Source of the DNA: Chloroflexota bacterium
GTDB taxonomy: Bacteria; Chloroflexota; Anaerolineae; Anaerolineales; DRMV01
Assembly: GCA_013153135.1 (NCBI GenBank)
Contig: JAADFA010000044.1
Coordinates: 1-17,706 of the forward strand
Reading direction: 5' to 3'
DNA: 17,706 nucleotides
Shown here: positions 6,795 through 13,435 of the stretch, piece by piece
How the letters are laid out: each line of letters starts with the position of its first letter
Position numbering within the stretch: the first letter of the stretch is position 1
The notes under the pieces: model-generated
What the model was told of the DNA's origin: nothing
Databases searched by the model: none
Seen by the model: only the letters and a program-made list of their open reading frames with translations
Translations under genes and position numbers: made by a program

Positions 6795-7667
6795 TCACGT
6801 TAGACGGGCCAACACCCCTTCAATGAGCGCGGCCATGCGCGGGGTCATGCGTTGGCCAGCTTCCAAGACCTCTTCATGGGTGGTGATGGTGTTTCCGTCC
6901 AGATTCGCGCGGTTGCTGATGCCCGAGATGCCCAGCACGCGCATGCCGCTGTGCACCGCGGTCACCACTTCCGGCACGGTGGACATGCCCACCGCATCCA
7001 CGCCGATGAGCCGCAAGAAACGGAGATCGGCTGGTGTCTCAAATTGGGGCCCCGCGACGCTGACGTAGACACCTTCCCACAGCGGTGCGATGCCCCGCGC
7101 GGCCGCGACGTCGCGCGCGAGCGCGCGCAAATCTGGGTCGTACGCGCGGCCCATATCCGGGAAACGCGGGCCGAAGCTATCCAGGTTCGGGCCTCGCAGG
7201 GGCGAGAGCCCGGCCATGCCAATTAGATTGATGTGATCCCGAATCAACATCAGGTCACCGGGGTTGAAATCCGGGTTGACCGCACCGGCTGCATTGGTCA
7301 CAATGAGGATCTGCACCCCCAACCGGCGCATTACCCGAATAGGCAAGCCAATTTGGGCCATGGTGTAGCCCTCATAATAGTGCGCCCGGCCCTGCATCAA
7401 CATAATGGGTTGCCCGGCCCACGTGCCTAAGATAAGCTGGCCTGCATGGCCCACCACGGTCGACTCGGGCCAATCGGGCAGCTCCGCGTAGGGAATGCGG
7501 GCCACTACCTCAGACGCGGCTTCGGCCACCGCGCCCAAGCCTGAACCGAGGATCAACCCCACGCGCGGGGTAAACCCCGGCACCCGTGCCCGAATAGCCT
7601 GCGCGACCGCGTCGATGTCTTGCTCGGTGAAAAAGTCGGGCTTCTGCAGGTTCGGTCGTGCCCCCAT
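6795..7667 (-). CDS. punA: Purine nucleoside phosphorylase (trimeric class)
   Basis: This 290-aa cytosolic enzyme splits purine ribo- and deoxyribonucleosides (typically inosine and guanosine) with phosphate into base and pentose-1-phosphate, for purine salvage. All family signatures are intact: GSGLG (41-45, phosphate loop), GHAG (73-76), QGRAHYYEGY (92-101), TNAAG (124-128), GPQFETPAD (Glu210, base recognition), VGMSTVPE (226-233) and SN (251-252), where Asn252 matches the purine-contacting Asn of the mammalian enzyme. Length is normal. The ATG follows the upstream gene's TAA with no intervening base, and AGAGGAGG inside that gene supplies the ribosome-binding site, so the two are almost certainly cotranscribed. 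A hairpin lies just downstream. Confidence 0.93.
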   Translation of the reverse strand: MGARPNLQKPDFFTEQDIDAVAQAIRARVPGFTPRVGLILGSGLGAVAEAASEVVARIPYAELPDWPESTVVGHAGQLILGTWAGQPIMLMQGRAHYYEGYTMAQIGLPIRVMRRLGVQILIVTNAAGAVNPDFNPGDLMLIRDHINLIGMAGLSPLRGPNLDSFGPRFPDMGRAYDPDLRALARDVAAARGIAPLWEGVYVSVAGPQFETPADLRFLRLIGVDAVGMSTVPEVVTAVHSGMRVLGISGISNRANLDGNTITTHEEVLEAGQRMTPRMAALIEGVLARLT

Positions 7668-8708
7668 TTAGGCCTCCTCTTGCTGTTCCTGCGGCTCGGG
7701 GGTGTCCATTGAAGTCTCGATGGGGACCGCGGACAAGCTGGCCAGGAACTCCTCATCGATACGTTCTTCCGCGCCGCGCTCCATGGTGATGGTGTTATCC
7801 GGGTGCAGAATGGGCACCAGGCTGGTATCCTCGTCCGCGCACGCGCGGTTGAGGCGACGCACCAAAAAGCGGGTGGACAAGGGGTTCGTGTGGCCAAACG
7901 CGATCTGCAGCACAATGCCGGGCACGCCCGCGCGCGAGAGGCGATGCGCAGCCGTATTACGCAGCGCTTGCGGGGTCAACGCCTTGCCGAAGTGCAGCAC
8001 ATTGCCCCAGGAGCGCAGCGACTGCCATAAGCTCTGGCGGCTAATCGAGCGACCGAGCTGGCTCAAGAAGAGGCCTTTCGTCCCTGGCATCGCGTTGAAG
8101 CGAGGGCGAATATCCAAATAGCGGCGCAGCGGCTCGACCGCAGCCTTGATGGGGAACCAAATTTCGTTCCTAGCGATATCCGTCACCCGGATACGCTCCT
8201 TGTCCAGATCCAGGTCGTCCAGGGTGAATTTGATGAGCCATTCGCTGGGGAAGCCCCATTCCACAAACAAGGAGATCAAGGCCAAATCACGTTTGGCGCG
8301 CGGAGTTTCAATCTGCAACAAGCGCTCCCACAACATTCGCAGTTCTTGACTATTGAGGCAAACCACGGCTTGTGTCTCCTGGGCTTGCTCGAAGTATTGG
8401 TTGAGTTCGTGGGTCGGTGGGACAAAAGGCTGGTCGATTTGACCTTGAGCCATCAAGTAACGCTGGAAGCTGCGCAGCGACGCGAGCCGACGCATCAGGG
8501 TGCTGCGTCGGTAGGATTGGGCTTGTTCGGCCAAATATGCACGACACAGCTCGGGCGAAAGGTCCGACAGTTCCGGCTCCCGGCCTAAGGTACGACGCAG
8601 GAACGCGTGAAATTGCTTGATGTCATCAATATATCCGACAAGGGTCATCCGCCGGTAGCCTTGCTCTTCAAGGTGAGCCTTAAACTTGTCGATCCACTCC
8701 AACATCAT
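7668..8708 (-). CDS. Tyrosine-recombinase/XerC-like protein lacking catalytic residues
   Basis: This 346-aa protein has the layout of phage integrase/XerC-D enzymes. A SAM-like core-binding domain comes first (about 4-90: WIDKFKAHLEEQGYRRMTLVGYIDDIKQFHAFL), then a catalytic-type domain (about 115-290). The active site is degraded. The box I GLR-x-SE motif reads GFPSE (152-156), so the first Arg is gone. The beta-hairpin Lys position reads RNE. Box II H-x-x-R reads Q247-A-L-R250. His273 (GH) remains, but the nucleophile Tyr position is about Leu282, and there is no Tyr at all after residue 197. It cannot cleave DNA by the usual chemistry and may act as a DNA-binding protein (inference). The C-terminal tail is acidic. 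Start: tandem ATGs with GGGAGG 9 nt upstream. Confidence 0.8.
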   Translation of the reverse strand: MMLEWIDKFKAHLEEQGYRRMTLVGYIDDIKQFHAFLRRTLGREPELSDLSPELCRAYLAEQAQSYRRSTLMRRLASLRSFQRYLMAQGQIDQPFVPPTHELNQYFEQAQETQAVVCLNSQELRMLWERLLQIETPRAKRDLALISLFVEWGFPSEWLIKFTLDDLDLDKERIRVTDIARNEIWFPIKAAVEPLRRYLDIRPRFNAMPGTKGLFLSQLGRSISRQSLWQSLRSWGNVLHFGKALTPQALRNTAAHRLSRAGVPGIVLQIAFGHTNPLSTRFLVRRLNRACADEDTSLVPILHPDNTITMERGAEERIDEEFLASLSAVPIETSMDTPEPQEQQEEA

Positions 8709-8761
8709 GGGAACAACCTCCCAAAGAGAAATGTTTCCAGGTTCACGCTTCGCCGTTTATA

Positions 8762-8790
8762 AGTTTAGCATACGATTTTAGTTTTGGCAA
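8762..8790 (-). promoter_or_regulatory. Promoter of the recombinase-like/punA operon
   Basis: On the minus strand TTGCCA (complement of 8785-8790) is separated by 17 bp from TAAACT (complement of 8762-8767), each matching sigma-70 consensus at four or more positions. The region is distinctly AT-rich. It lies about 50 nt upstream of the first ATG of the recombinase-like gene, leaving a short leader that contains the ribosome-binding site. Confidence 0.5.
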
Positions 8791-8804
8791 ACGGTTGGTG
8801 CTTA

Positions 8805-8888
8805 TCACGACAGCATTCTAACCTACTTCTTATGTGAGGTCATTTAGTGGGGAAAAGATTACCCTTTGGACCCAGACGTCACGACAGC
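8805..8888. repeat. Two direct 10-bp repeats upstream of the recombinase-like gene
   Basis: TCACGACAGC occurs at 8805-8814 and again at 8879-8888. Each is followed closely by GCATTC-type sequence: the first overlaps it directly, the second follows after a few extra bases. They lie 15-100 bp upstream of the promoter call above and could be protein-binding sites. No known consensus is matched. Confidence 0.4.
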
Positions 8889-8899
8889 GGTATGCATTC

Positions 8900-8939
8900 A
8901 GCGTAAATGGTACGCTATAAGTTAGGCAGCTGGATGCCT
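8900..8939 (-). terminator. Two short inverted repeats downstream of rluD
   Basis: AGGCA (8924-8928) pairs with TGCCT (8935-8939), and AGCGTA (8900-8905) pairs with TACGCT (8911-8916). They lie 39-78 bp beyond the rluD stop codon. Neither is followed by a U-run on the minus strand, so this is a weak terminator. The second inverted repeat could equally be an operator for the downstream gene. Confidence 0.3.
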
Positions 8940-8977
8940 GACGAGGATCATGGGTTAGTGGGAGATGAAGAGGCTAG

Positions 8978-9937
8978 CTAGCGCCGTCCGGCCTGCTGGC
9001 GCAGAAGGTGGAGCACGCGTTCGAGTTCGGGGGGCAAGGGAGCTTCGAAGGTACGTGGCTCCCGCTCACCGGGCAGCACGAGGGTGAGCCGATGGGCGTG
9101 CAAAAAGTGACGGTCGAGAGGAATGGTGGGCCGACGACGGCCATAGAGGGTATCGCCAGCGATGGGCGTGCCCAGGAAGGCACAATGGACGCGGATCTGG
9201 TGCGTCCGGCCCGTACGGGGGTATAGGCGAAGCAGGGTATGCTTGGGGAAAGTTTCGATGGTCTCATATTCGGTGATGGCCTCGCGTCCTTGGCCGAGTT
9301 TGGCTACACGCATCCGCTTCCGATAAGCCGGATCGCGCTCAATGGGCGCTTCAATGCGACCGCGCGGCGTCGGAGGACGGCCATCCACCAGGCCAAGGTA
9401 TTCTTTCCGCACCGTACGCGCCCGAAATTGATCCTGAAGAAATTGGTGCGCCGCATCGTTCTTGGCCAGAATCATCACGCCTGAGGTATCTTTATCCAGC
9501 CGATGGACCAGCCCTGGCCGCAACACGCCACCCACGCCTTGCAGATCCGGCGCATGGGCCAAGGCCGCATGGACCACCGTGCCCCGCTCATGCCCCGGCG
9601 ATGGATGCACCACCATGCCCGCGGGTTTGTTAATGACAAGAACGTCCTCGTTTTCAAATAGCACATCCAGGGGAATAGGCTCAGGTTCAACCGTAGCGGG
9701 CCGCGGGGGCGGTATGCGCAACGTTACCCACGTCGGCCGTTCGAGCCAAAACCCCGGCTTGGTCACCGGCACGCCTTCGACCAATGCCCGCCCCTCACGA
9801 ATCCATTGCTGCACGCGCGAACGTGAATACGTTCCCCCCAACGCCTGCGTGAGGAAGCGGTCCAGGCGCTGCCGCTCCGAACCCTCGAACCAAAAGCGCA
9901 CAAGCTGCTCTTCAGGTTGCCAATTGGTCGTGGTCAT
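8978..9937 (-). CDS. rluD: RluA/RluD-family 23S rRNA pseudouridine synthase
   Basis: This enzyme isomerises specific uridines in 23S rRNA to pseudouridine; RluD targets the helix 69 loop. An N-terminal S4 RNA-binding domain (about residues 20-80: RLDRFLTQAL ... SRVQQWIREGRALVEG) precedes the synthase domain, with INKPAGMVVHPSPGH, the catalytic-Asp motif HRLDKDTSG and the C-terminal RTGRTHQIRVH. Length is normal. The start given is an ATG encoding a 319-aa protein. A TTG two codons upstream (9941-9943) has GAGG at a better distance, so either may be used. The gene overlaps the end of lspA, a common bacterial pairing that implies cotranscription. RluD versus another RluA-family specificity cannot be settled from motifs alone. 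Confidence 0.9.
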   Translation of the reverse strand: MTTTNWQPEEQLVRFWFEGSERQRLDRFLTQALGGTYSRSRVQQWIREGRALVEGVPVTKPGFWLERPTWVTLRIPPPRPATVEPEPIPLDVLFENEDVLVINKPAGMVVHPSPGHERGTVVHAALAHAPDLQGVGGVLRPGLVHRLDKDTSGVMILAKNDAAHQFLQDQFRARTVRKEYLGLVDGRPPTPRGRIEAPIERDPAYRKRMRVAKLGQGREAITEYETIETFPKHTLLRLYPRTGRTHQIRVHCAFLGTPIAGDTLYGRRRPTIPLDRHFLHAHRLTLVLPGEREPRTFEAPLPPELERVLHLLRQQAGRR

Positions 9938-10589
9938 GGACAACGTCCGCCTCGCTTGAACGTTCGGGTTGCGGCCTTACTTCCTCCTTTGTGGACGCCT
10001 GCTCGGCGTCCGCCGCGCGCGGGGAAACGACATTTTCCTCGCGCCACGTCGCCCAAAGCAAACACAATACGCCAAAGGTAATGGCAATATCTGCGATATT
10101 AAATACAGGAAAACGACCAATTGCAATGAAATCCGTGACCCAACCATAGGTAAATCGGTCCCACAAGTTACCCAACGCGCCCCCAATCTGCAGCGCCAGC
10201 GCCCAACGTAAGCAGCGCGCCCGCGGGGATGCGTTGCGATAGTGCCACCCCACGAACAGGATGATTAAGATGGACAAAATAAGCAAAACATCGTTCGCGC
10301 CTTGATAAAGGCCAAAGGCCGCGCCGGTATTGCGCCAATGGACCAGCCGGACCCAGCGACGCCAAGGCTCAGGCCAAGGGGCCCACACCTCACCCAGGGC
10401 TAAATGGGTGCGGATCCACACCTTGGTCAGCTGGTCAAGCAGGGCCACGCCGAGGGCGACCAAGATTAATAGACGATAATGCGTCCACCTACGCCACCAT
10501 GCGGACGACGGTCGAGGTGAGGGCGCCGACGGCGCCTCGGAAGGCTCCGGAGGCGTCGCGGCCGGTGGAGATGAGGTCATCGACTCCAT
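9912..10589 (-). CDS. lspA: Lipoprotein signal peptidase (signal peptidase II)
   Basis: This aspartyl protease of the cytoplasmic membrane removes signal peptides from diacylated prolipoproteins; at least two such lipoproteins are encoded in this window. The 225-aa protein shows DQLTKVW (52-58), NTGAAFG (87-93), GGALGNLWDR with catalytic Asp144 and VFNIADIAITFG with catalytic Asp167, plus four hydrophobic helices. It is longer than the usual ~160 aa because of a Pro/Ser-rich N-terminal tail of about 30 residues and a charged C-terminal tail of about 40. The start at 10587-10589 has GGAAGG 5 nt upstream. An upstream in-frame start would lie within promoter sequence. It overlaps rluD at the 3' end. 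Confidence 0.93.
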   Translation of the reverse strand: MESMTSSPPAATPPEPSEAPSAPSPRPSSAWWRRWTHYRLLILVALGVALLDQLTKVWIRTHLALGEVWAPWPEPWRRWVRLVHWRNTGAAFGLYQGANDVLLILSILIILFVGWHYRNASPRARCLRWALALQIGGALGNLWDRFTYGWVTDFIAIGRFPVFNIADIAITFGVLCLLWATWREENVVSPRAADAEQASTKEEVRPQPERSSEADVVHDHDQLAT

Positions 10590-10624
10590 GCTACCTTCCG
10601 AACGCCAACGTCGCGTGCGGGGAT

Positions 10625-10654
10625 AGTATATCATCACGCCTGATAGGGGACCAA
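10625..10654 (-). promoter_or_regulatory. Promoter of lspA-rluD
   Basis: On the minus strand TATACT (complement of 10625-10630) is preceded, after 18 bp, by TTGGTC (complement of 10649-10654). The -10 is a five-of-six match; the -35 is weak. The leader to the lspA ATG is about 30 nt. The -35 overlaps the U-tract of the preceding gene's terminator, so termination and initiation are packed together. Confidence 0.5.
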
Positions 10655-10671
10655 AACCCCTGGTTCAGGGG
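10653..10671 (-). terminator. Intrinsic terminator of the neuB-sanA unit
   Basis: CCCCTG (10657-10662) and CAGGGG (10666-10671) form a perfect 6-bp stem with a 3-nt loop. On the minus strand the stem is followed by UUUU (complement of 10653-10656). The stop codon of the SanA-like gene (10665-10667) lies inside the hairpin. Confidence 0.6.
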
Positions 10672-11327
10672 AATAAAGGAATGGGTTCCCCGCCGACAAC
10701 CGGCGGGGCCCAAACGTGCACATCCCACCACGCTCGTAAGCGTGCGACGAACTCACGCGCGCCGCCAAACCACCACGCGCCGCGGTAGGCTCGACGGTCG
10801 GCTGGCACCCCAATGGGGTCCAACCCCAGGGAGCGGCACAGGTAGATGGCCCGCGGCAAGTGAAACTGCTGCGTAACCAGGATGACCTCCCGCAGGCCGA
10901 AAATGTGGCGAGCCCGCCAGCAGGTATCGTAGGTGCGACGGCCTGCGTAATCAGGGGCCAGCGCGTCCGCGGGAACCCCCAAGGCGCGGGCCAAAGCTAT
11001 CATCGCGGCCGGCTCGTTGTAGTGCACGGTGCGGTTATCGCCGCTCATCAAGATCTTGTCTACTTTGCCCGCGTGGTAAAGAGCAACCGCGGTCCGTACC
11101 CGGTCTTCCAATACGGGGCTGGGCCGGCCATCGGGGTAAACTGCCGCGCCAAAAACCACCGCGACGGGCCGCGAGGGCGCATCCTCCAGGGTCACGATAC
11201 GTCCCCGTACGGTGGTGTAAATCTCCATATGGACCCACGCGACATAAAGGCCCGCGACCAATCCTAAGGACGCGGCTATTTGCCGCAACCAACGAAACGG
11301 TCGGCGGGACGTTCGACCTAAAATCAT
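10665..11327 (-). CDS. SanA/YdcF-type DUF218 membrane protein
   Basis: This 220-aa protein has one N-terminal membrane helix (about 16-33) and an extracytoplasmic DUF218 domain like that of SanA, a protein linked to envelope barrier function in enterobacteria. Typical segments are PVAVVFGAAVYPDGRPSPVLEDRVRTA, a phosphate-binding-type SGDN (95-98), the conserved YNEP (Glu105), RTYDTCWRARHI and VTQQFHLPRAIYLCRSLGL. The ATG at 11325-11327 is only 4 nt after the neuB stop and lacks a clear ribosome-binding site, pointing to translational coupling. The longer open frame would overlap neuB and begin with non-helical sequence. An intrinsic terminator overlaps the stop codon. The biochemical activity of the family is not established. 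Confidence 0.82.
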   Translation of the reverse strand: MILGRTSRRPFRWLRQIAASLGLVAGLYVAWVHMEIYTTVRGRIVTLEDAPSRPVAVVFGAAVYPDGRPSPVLEDRVRTAVALYHAGKVDKILMSGDNRTVHYNEPAAMIALARALGVPADALAPDYAGRRTYDTCWRARHIFGLREVILVTQQFHLPRAIYLCRSLGLDPIGVPADRRAYRGAWWFGGAREFVARLRAWWDVHVWAPPVVGGEPIPLFP

Positions 11328-11331
11328 GGGC

Positions 11332-12273
11332 TCAGGTATTGGACGCCGCGGTGCCCGAGCCTTCAGCCCGAAAACGTCGTAACACCGCGGGATTGGTGAT
11401 GTAGCGGCGAAGCTTGCGCATCGCGGGTAGTTCGGATTCATACACGCGCTTGACGCCATCGCCCAAGGCTTGTTCCGTTACCCGGATGTATTTGACCAGT
11501 TTGGCCATGCCTCCGGGTTCAACCGAGGCGGCCTGGTCACTACCCCACATCGCGCGGTCCAGGGTAAAATGCCGCTCGACCATCACCGCGCCCAAGGCCA
11601 CCGCGACCGCGGTGGTCACCAACCCCACTTCGTGGCCCGAGTAGCCAATGGGCACCTCGGGGAACTCGCGAGCGAGGGTTTGGATCATGCGCAAGTTGAG
11701 TTCCGAGGGGTCCGCGGGATAGGTACTCGTGGTGTGCATGAGCAGCAAGTTCTCCGTGCCCAGGACTTTGACGGCCTCGCGAATTTCGTCCATGGTGGAC
11801 ATGCCCGTGGATAGAATCACAGGGCGCCCGGTCTTGCGCACGTAGCGCAAGAGCTCGTGGTCCGTCAGCGCGGCCGAGGGGATCTTGTACACCGGCGGGT
11901 CAAAAGCCTCCATAAAGTCTACGGAGGGGATATCCCATACCGAAGCGAACCACGTGATGCCCCGCTCCTTTGCATACCGGTCGATCTCTCGATACTCCTC
12001 TTCACCAAACTCCACCTTGCGCCGATATTCAATGTAGGGGATGTACCCCCAAGGAGTCTCGCGCATTTTATTCCACATTTCCTTAGGGGTCGCGATCTCC
12101 GGCGTACGCTTCTGGAACTTGACCGCGTCCACGCCGGCCCAAATCGCCGCGTCGATCATCCGCTTGGCCAATTCCAAATCACCGTTGTGGTTGATGCCAA
12201 TCTCCGCGACAATGTAGGTGGGATAGCCCGGACCAACCCAGCGGTCCCCAATACGAATGCGCGGTTTGTCCAT
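11332..12273 (-). CDS. neuB: NeuB/SpsE-family sialic-acid-type synthase without SAF domain
   Basis: NeuB-family enzymes condense phosphoenolpyruvate with N-acetylmannosamine or a related amino sugar to make nonulosonic acids used on cell surfaces. The 313-aa protein carries the TIM-barrel signatures: EIGINHNGDLELAKRMIDAA, DAVKFQKR, WFASVWD, YKIPSA, STGMST, HTTSTYP, GYSGHE and VERHFTLDRAMWG. Family members are usually about 340-360 aa, with a C-terminal SAF (antifreeze-like) domain that helps cover the active site. Here the protein ends about 30 residues after the barrel. The start (12271-12273) has GAGGAGG 6 nt upstream. No CMP-sugar synthetase, epimerase or flagellin-modification gene is nearby, so the exact sugar product is unknown. 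A related non-sugar function is possible. Confidence 0.85.
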   Translation of the reverse strand: MDKPRIRIGDRWVGPGYPTYIVAEIGINHNGDLELAKRMIDAAIWAGVDAVKFQKRTPEIATPKEMWNKMRETPWGYIPYIEYRRKVEFGEEEYREIDRYAKERGITWFASVWDIPSVDFMEAFDPPVYKIPSAALTDHELLRYVRKTGRPVILSTGMSTMDEIREAVKVLGTENLLLMHTTSTYPADPSELNLRMIQTLAREFPEVPIGYSGHEVGLVTTAVAVALGAVMVERHFTLDRAMWGSDQAASVEPGGMAKLVKYIRVTEQALGDGVKRVYESELPAMRKLRRYITNPAVLRRFRAEGSGTAASNT

Positions 12274-12311
12274 GGTGGTCCTCCTCAACAGCTCGAACCG
12301 AGTCTGAGCCC

Positions 12312-12339
12312 ATTATACCGCCGACGGCGGAGGGGTGAA
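12312..12339 (-). promoter_or_regulatory. neuB promoter with palindrome in the spacer
   Basis: On the minus strand a perfect TATAAT (complement of 12312-12317) follows TTCACC (complement of 12334-12339) with a 16-bp spacer. The spacer contains the palindrome CCGCCGACGGCGG (12318-12330; 6-bp arms around one base), directly abutting the -10. This could be an operator. Leader length to the ATG is about 30 nt. The rest of the 175-bp gap to the kinase gene shows no clear intrinsic terminator. Confidence 0.6.
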
Positions 12340-12448
12340 CGGCTGGCTATGCCGCGAACCAGAGCAAGGCGCGCGACACATACCGCGGCGCTCGAAGTGC
12401 GCTGACGCCTTCGCATCTTCTGCAGAGCAGGCCTCCGCGCGCGGCGAA

Positions 12449-13405
12449 TCAAGGCGCGCCCAGGGCTGCGTATAAACGCTCCAGGCTTAAATCGGGGACC
12501 ACAGTTCCAGGTTCGCGCAAGGTCAACGCCGCGGCGGCCGTACCCAAGCGCACCGCTTCGTCGGGGGGCAGGCCTTCGCGCAGAGCAAAAAGCACAGTGG
12601 CCGTAAGCGCGTCGCCCGCGCCCGTAGGGTCGCGGACTTCCGTGCGCACCGCGGGGATATGCCCGCTCAAATACGGCGTTGCGTAACACACGCCAAATTC
12701 CGCGAGGGTGACCAAAGCCAAATCCACCCCACGCGCGACCAAGGCTTGCGCTGCGCGCAGGGCGGCCGCGAAATCATCCTGGGGGATGGTCTGGCCAAGC
12801 AAGGCTGAAGCCTCGAGGTGATTTTGCGTAAGCAAGCCGATCTGGTCCAAATACGGCAGAAGCCGCGGGGCTAAGGTGGTCGATGTCGCGTCGGCCGCGA
12901 CGGGCAAACGGTGCCGTCGCGCCAGGCGGAAAATGGTGCGCAGGGTCGCGGGCGAGAGGTTTGCGTCAATAAAAAGCACGTCAGCCTGAGCGAACGCGTC
13001 TTCATGGGCCTTGAGATAATCAGGCGTGAGCGCGTCGATGACGCGCATATCGTGCACGCCATAATGCAGGCCGCCCTCGGGGCGCAAGAGGCCAATATAA
13101 GTCCCGGTTGGATGTTCGTCCACAACCCGGCTCAGGGATACATCCACGCCCAGGTTGGCCAAATGCTCAAGCAGATAATGGCCTTCGGGGTCCTGCCCCA
13201 CGGCCGTAATAAACCGAACCTCGTGCTCCAAACGGGCCAGGTTTTCCGCCACATTGCGCGCAACCCCGCCAAACGCGGTACGGATGCGCGCCGGTACACG
13301 GTCACCAACCTGAAGGGGCTCCTGCGGCGCGGCGATTAAATCCAAACCCGAAGTCCCAATGACCAAAACCGGACGGGTGGAATCCAGGGACTCCCAAAAC
13401 GACAT
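12449..13405 (-). CDS. PfkB-family sugar/nucleoside kinase (pseudouridine-kinase-like)
   Basis: This 318-aa ribokinase/PfkB-family protein phosphorylates a sugar or nucleoside hydroxyl with ATP. The N-terminal substrate-binding Gly-Gly motif is FGGVARNVAENLARL (45-59), and the C-terminal signature DPTGAGDA (259-266) carries the catalytic base Asp265. The GG-x-x-RN-x-AENLA form of the first motif resembles pseudouridine kinases and related nucleoside kinases more than fructokinases. Substrate assignment from this alone is tentative, and no PsuG glycosidase is nearby. The ATG at 13403-13405 has GGGGAGG about 6 nt upstream; the frame continues upstream to 13432 without a better start. The gene begins 30 bp after the second SPFH-like gene and probably shares its transcript. 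Confidence 0.85.
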   Translation of the reverse strand: MSFWESLDSTRPVLVIGTSGLDLIAAPQEPLQVGDRVPARIRTAFGGVARNVAENLARLEHEVRFITAVGQDPEGHYLLEHLANLGVDVSLSRVVDEHPTGTYIGLLRPEGGLHYGVHDMRVIDALTPDYLKAHEDAFAQADVLFIDANLSPATLRTIFRLARRHRLPVAADATSTTLAPRLLPYLDQIGLLTQNHLEASALLGQTIPQDDFAAALRAAQALVARGVDLALVTLAEFGVCYATPYLSGHIPAVRTEVRDPTGAGDALTATVLFALREGLPPDEAVRLGTAAAALTLREPGTVVPDLSLERLYAALGAP

Positions 13406-13435
13406 CACGGCCTCCCCGTGGACCCAAGGCACGAC

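Noticed and set aside
6795..8708. Defence module made of a nucleoside phosphorylase effector and a recombinase-like protein
   Set aside because: The phosphorylase is a full-length, canonical housekeeping PunA with all active-site motifs, and there is no sensor NTPase, nuclease or other defence gene nearby.
8709..8977. Possible dif/att recombination site beside the recombinase-like gene
   Set aside because: No 28-bp dif-like sequence with two XerC/D-type arms was found, and the neighbouring protein lacks catalytic residues.
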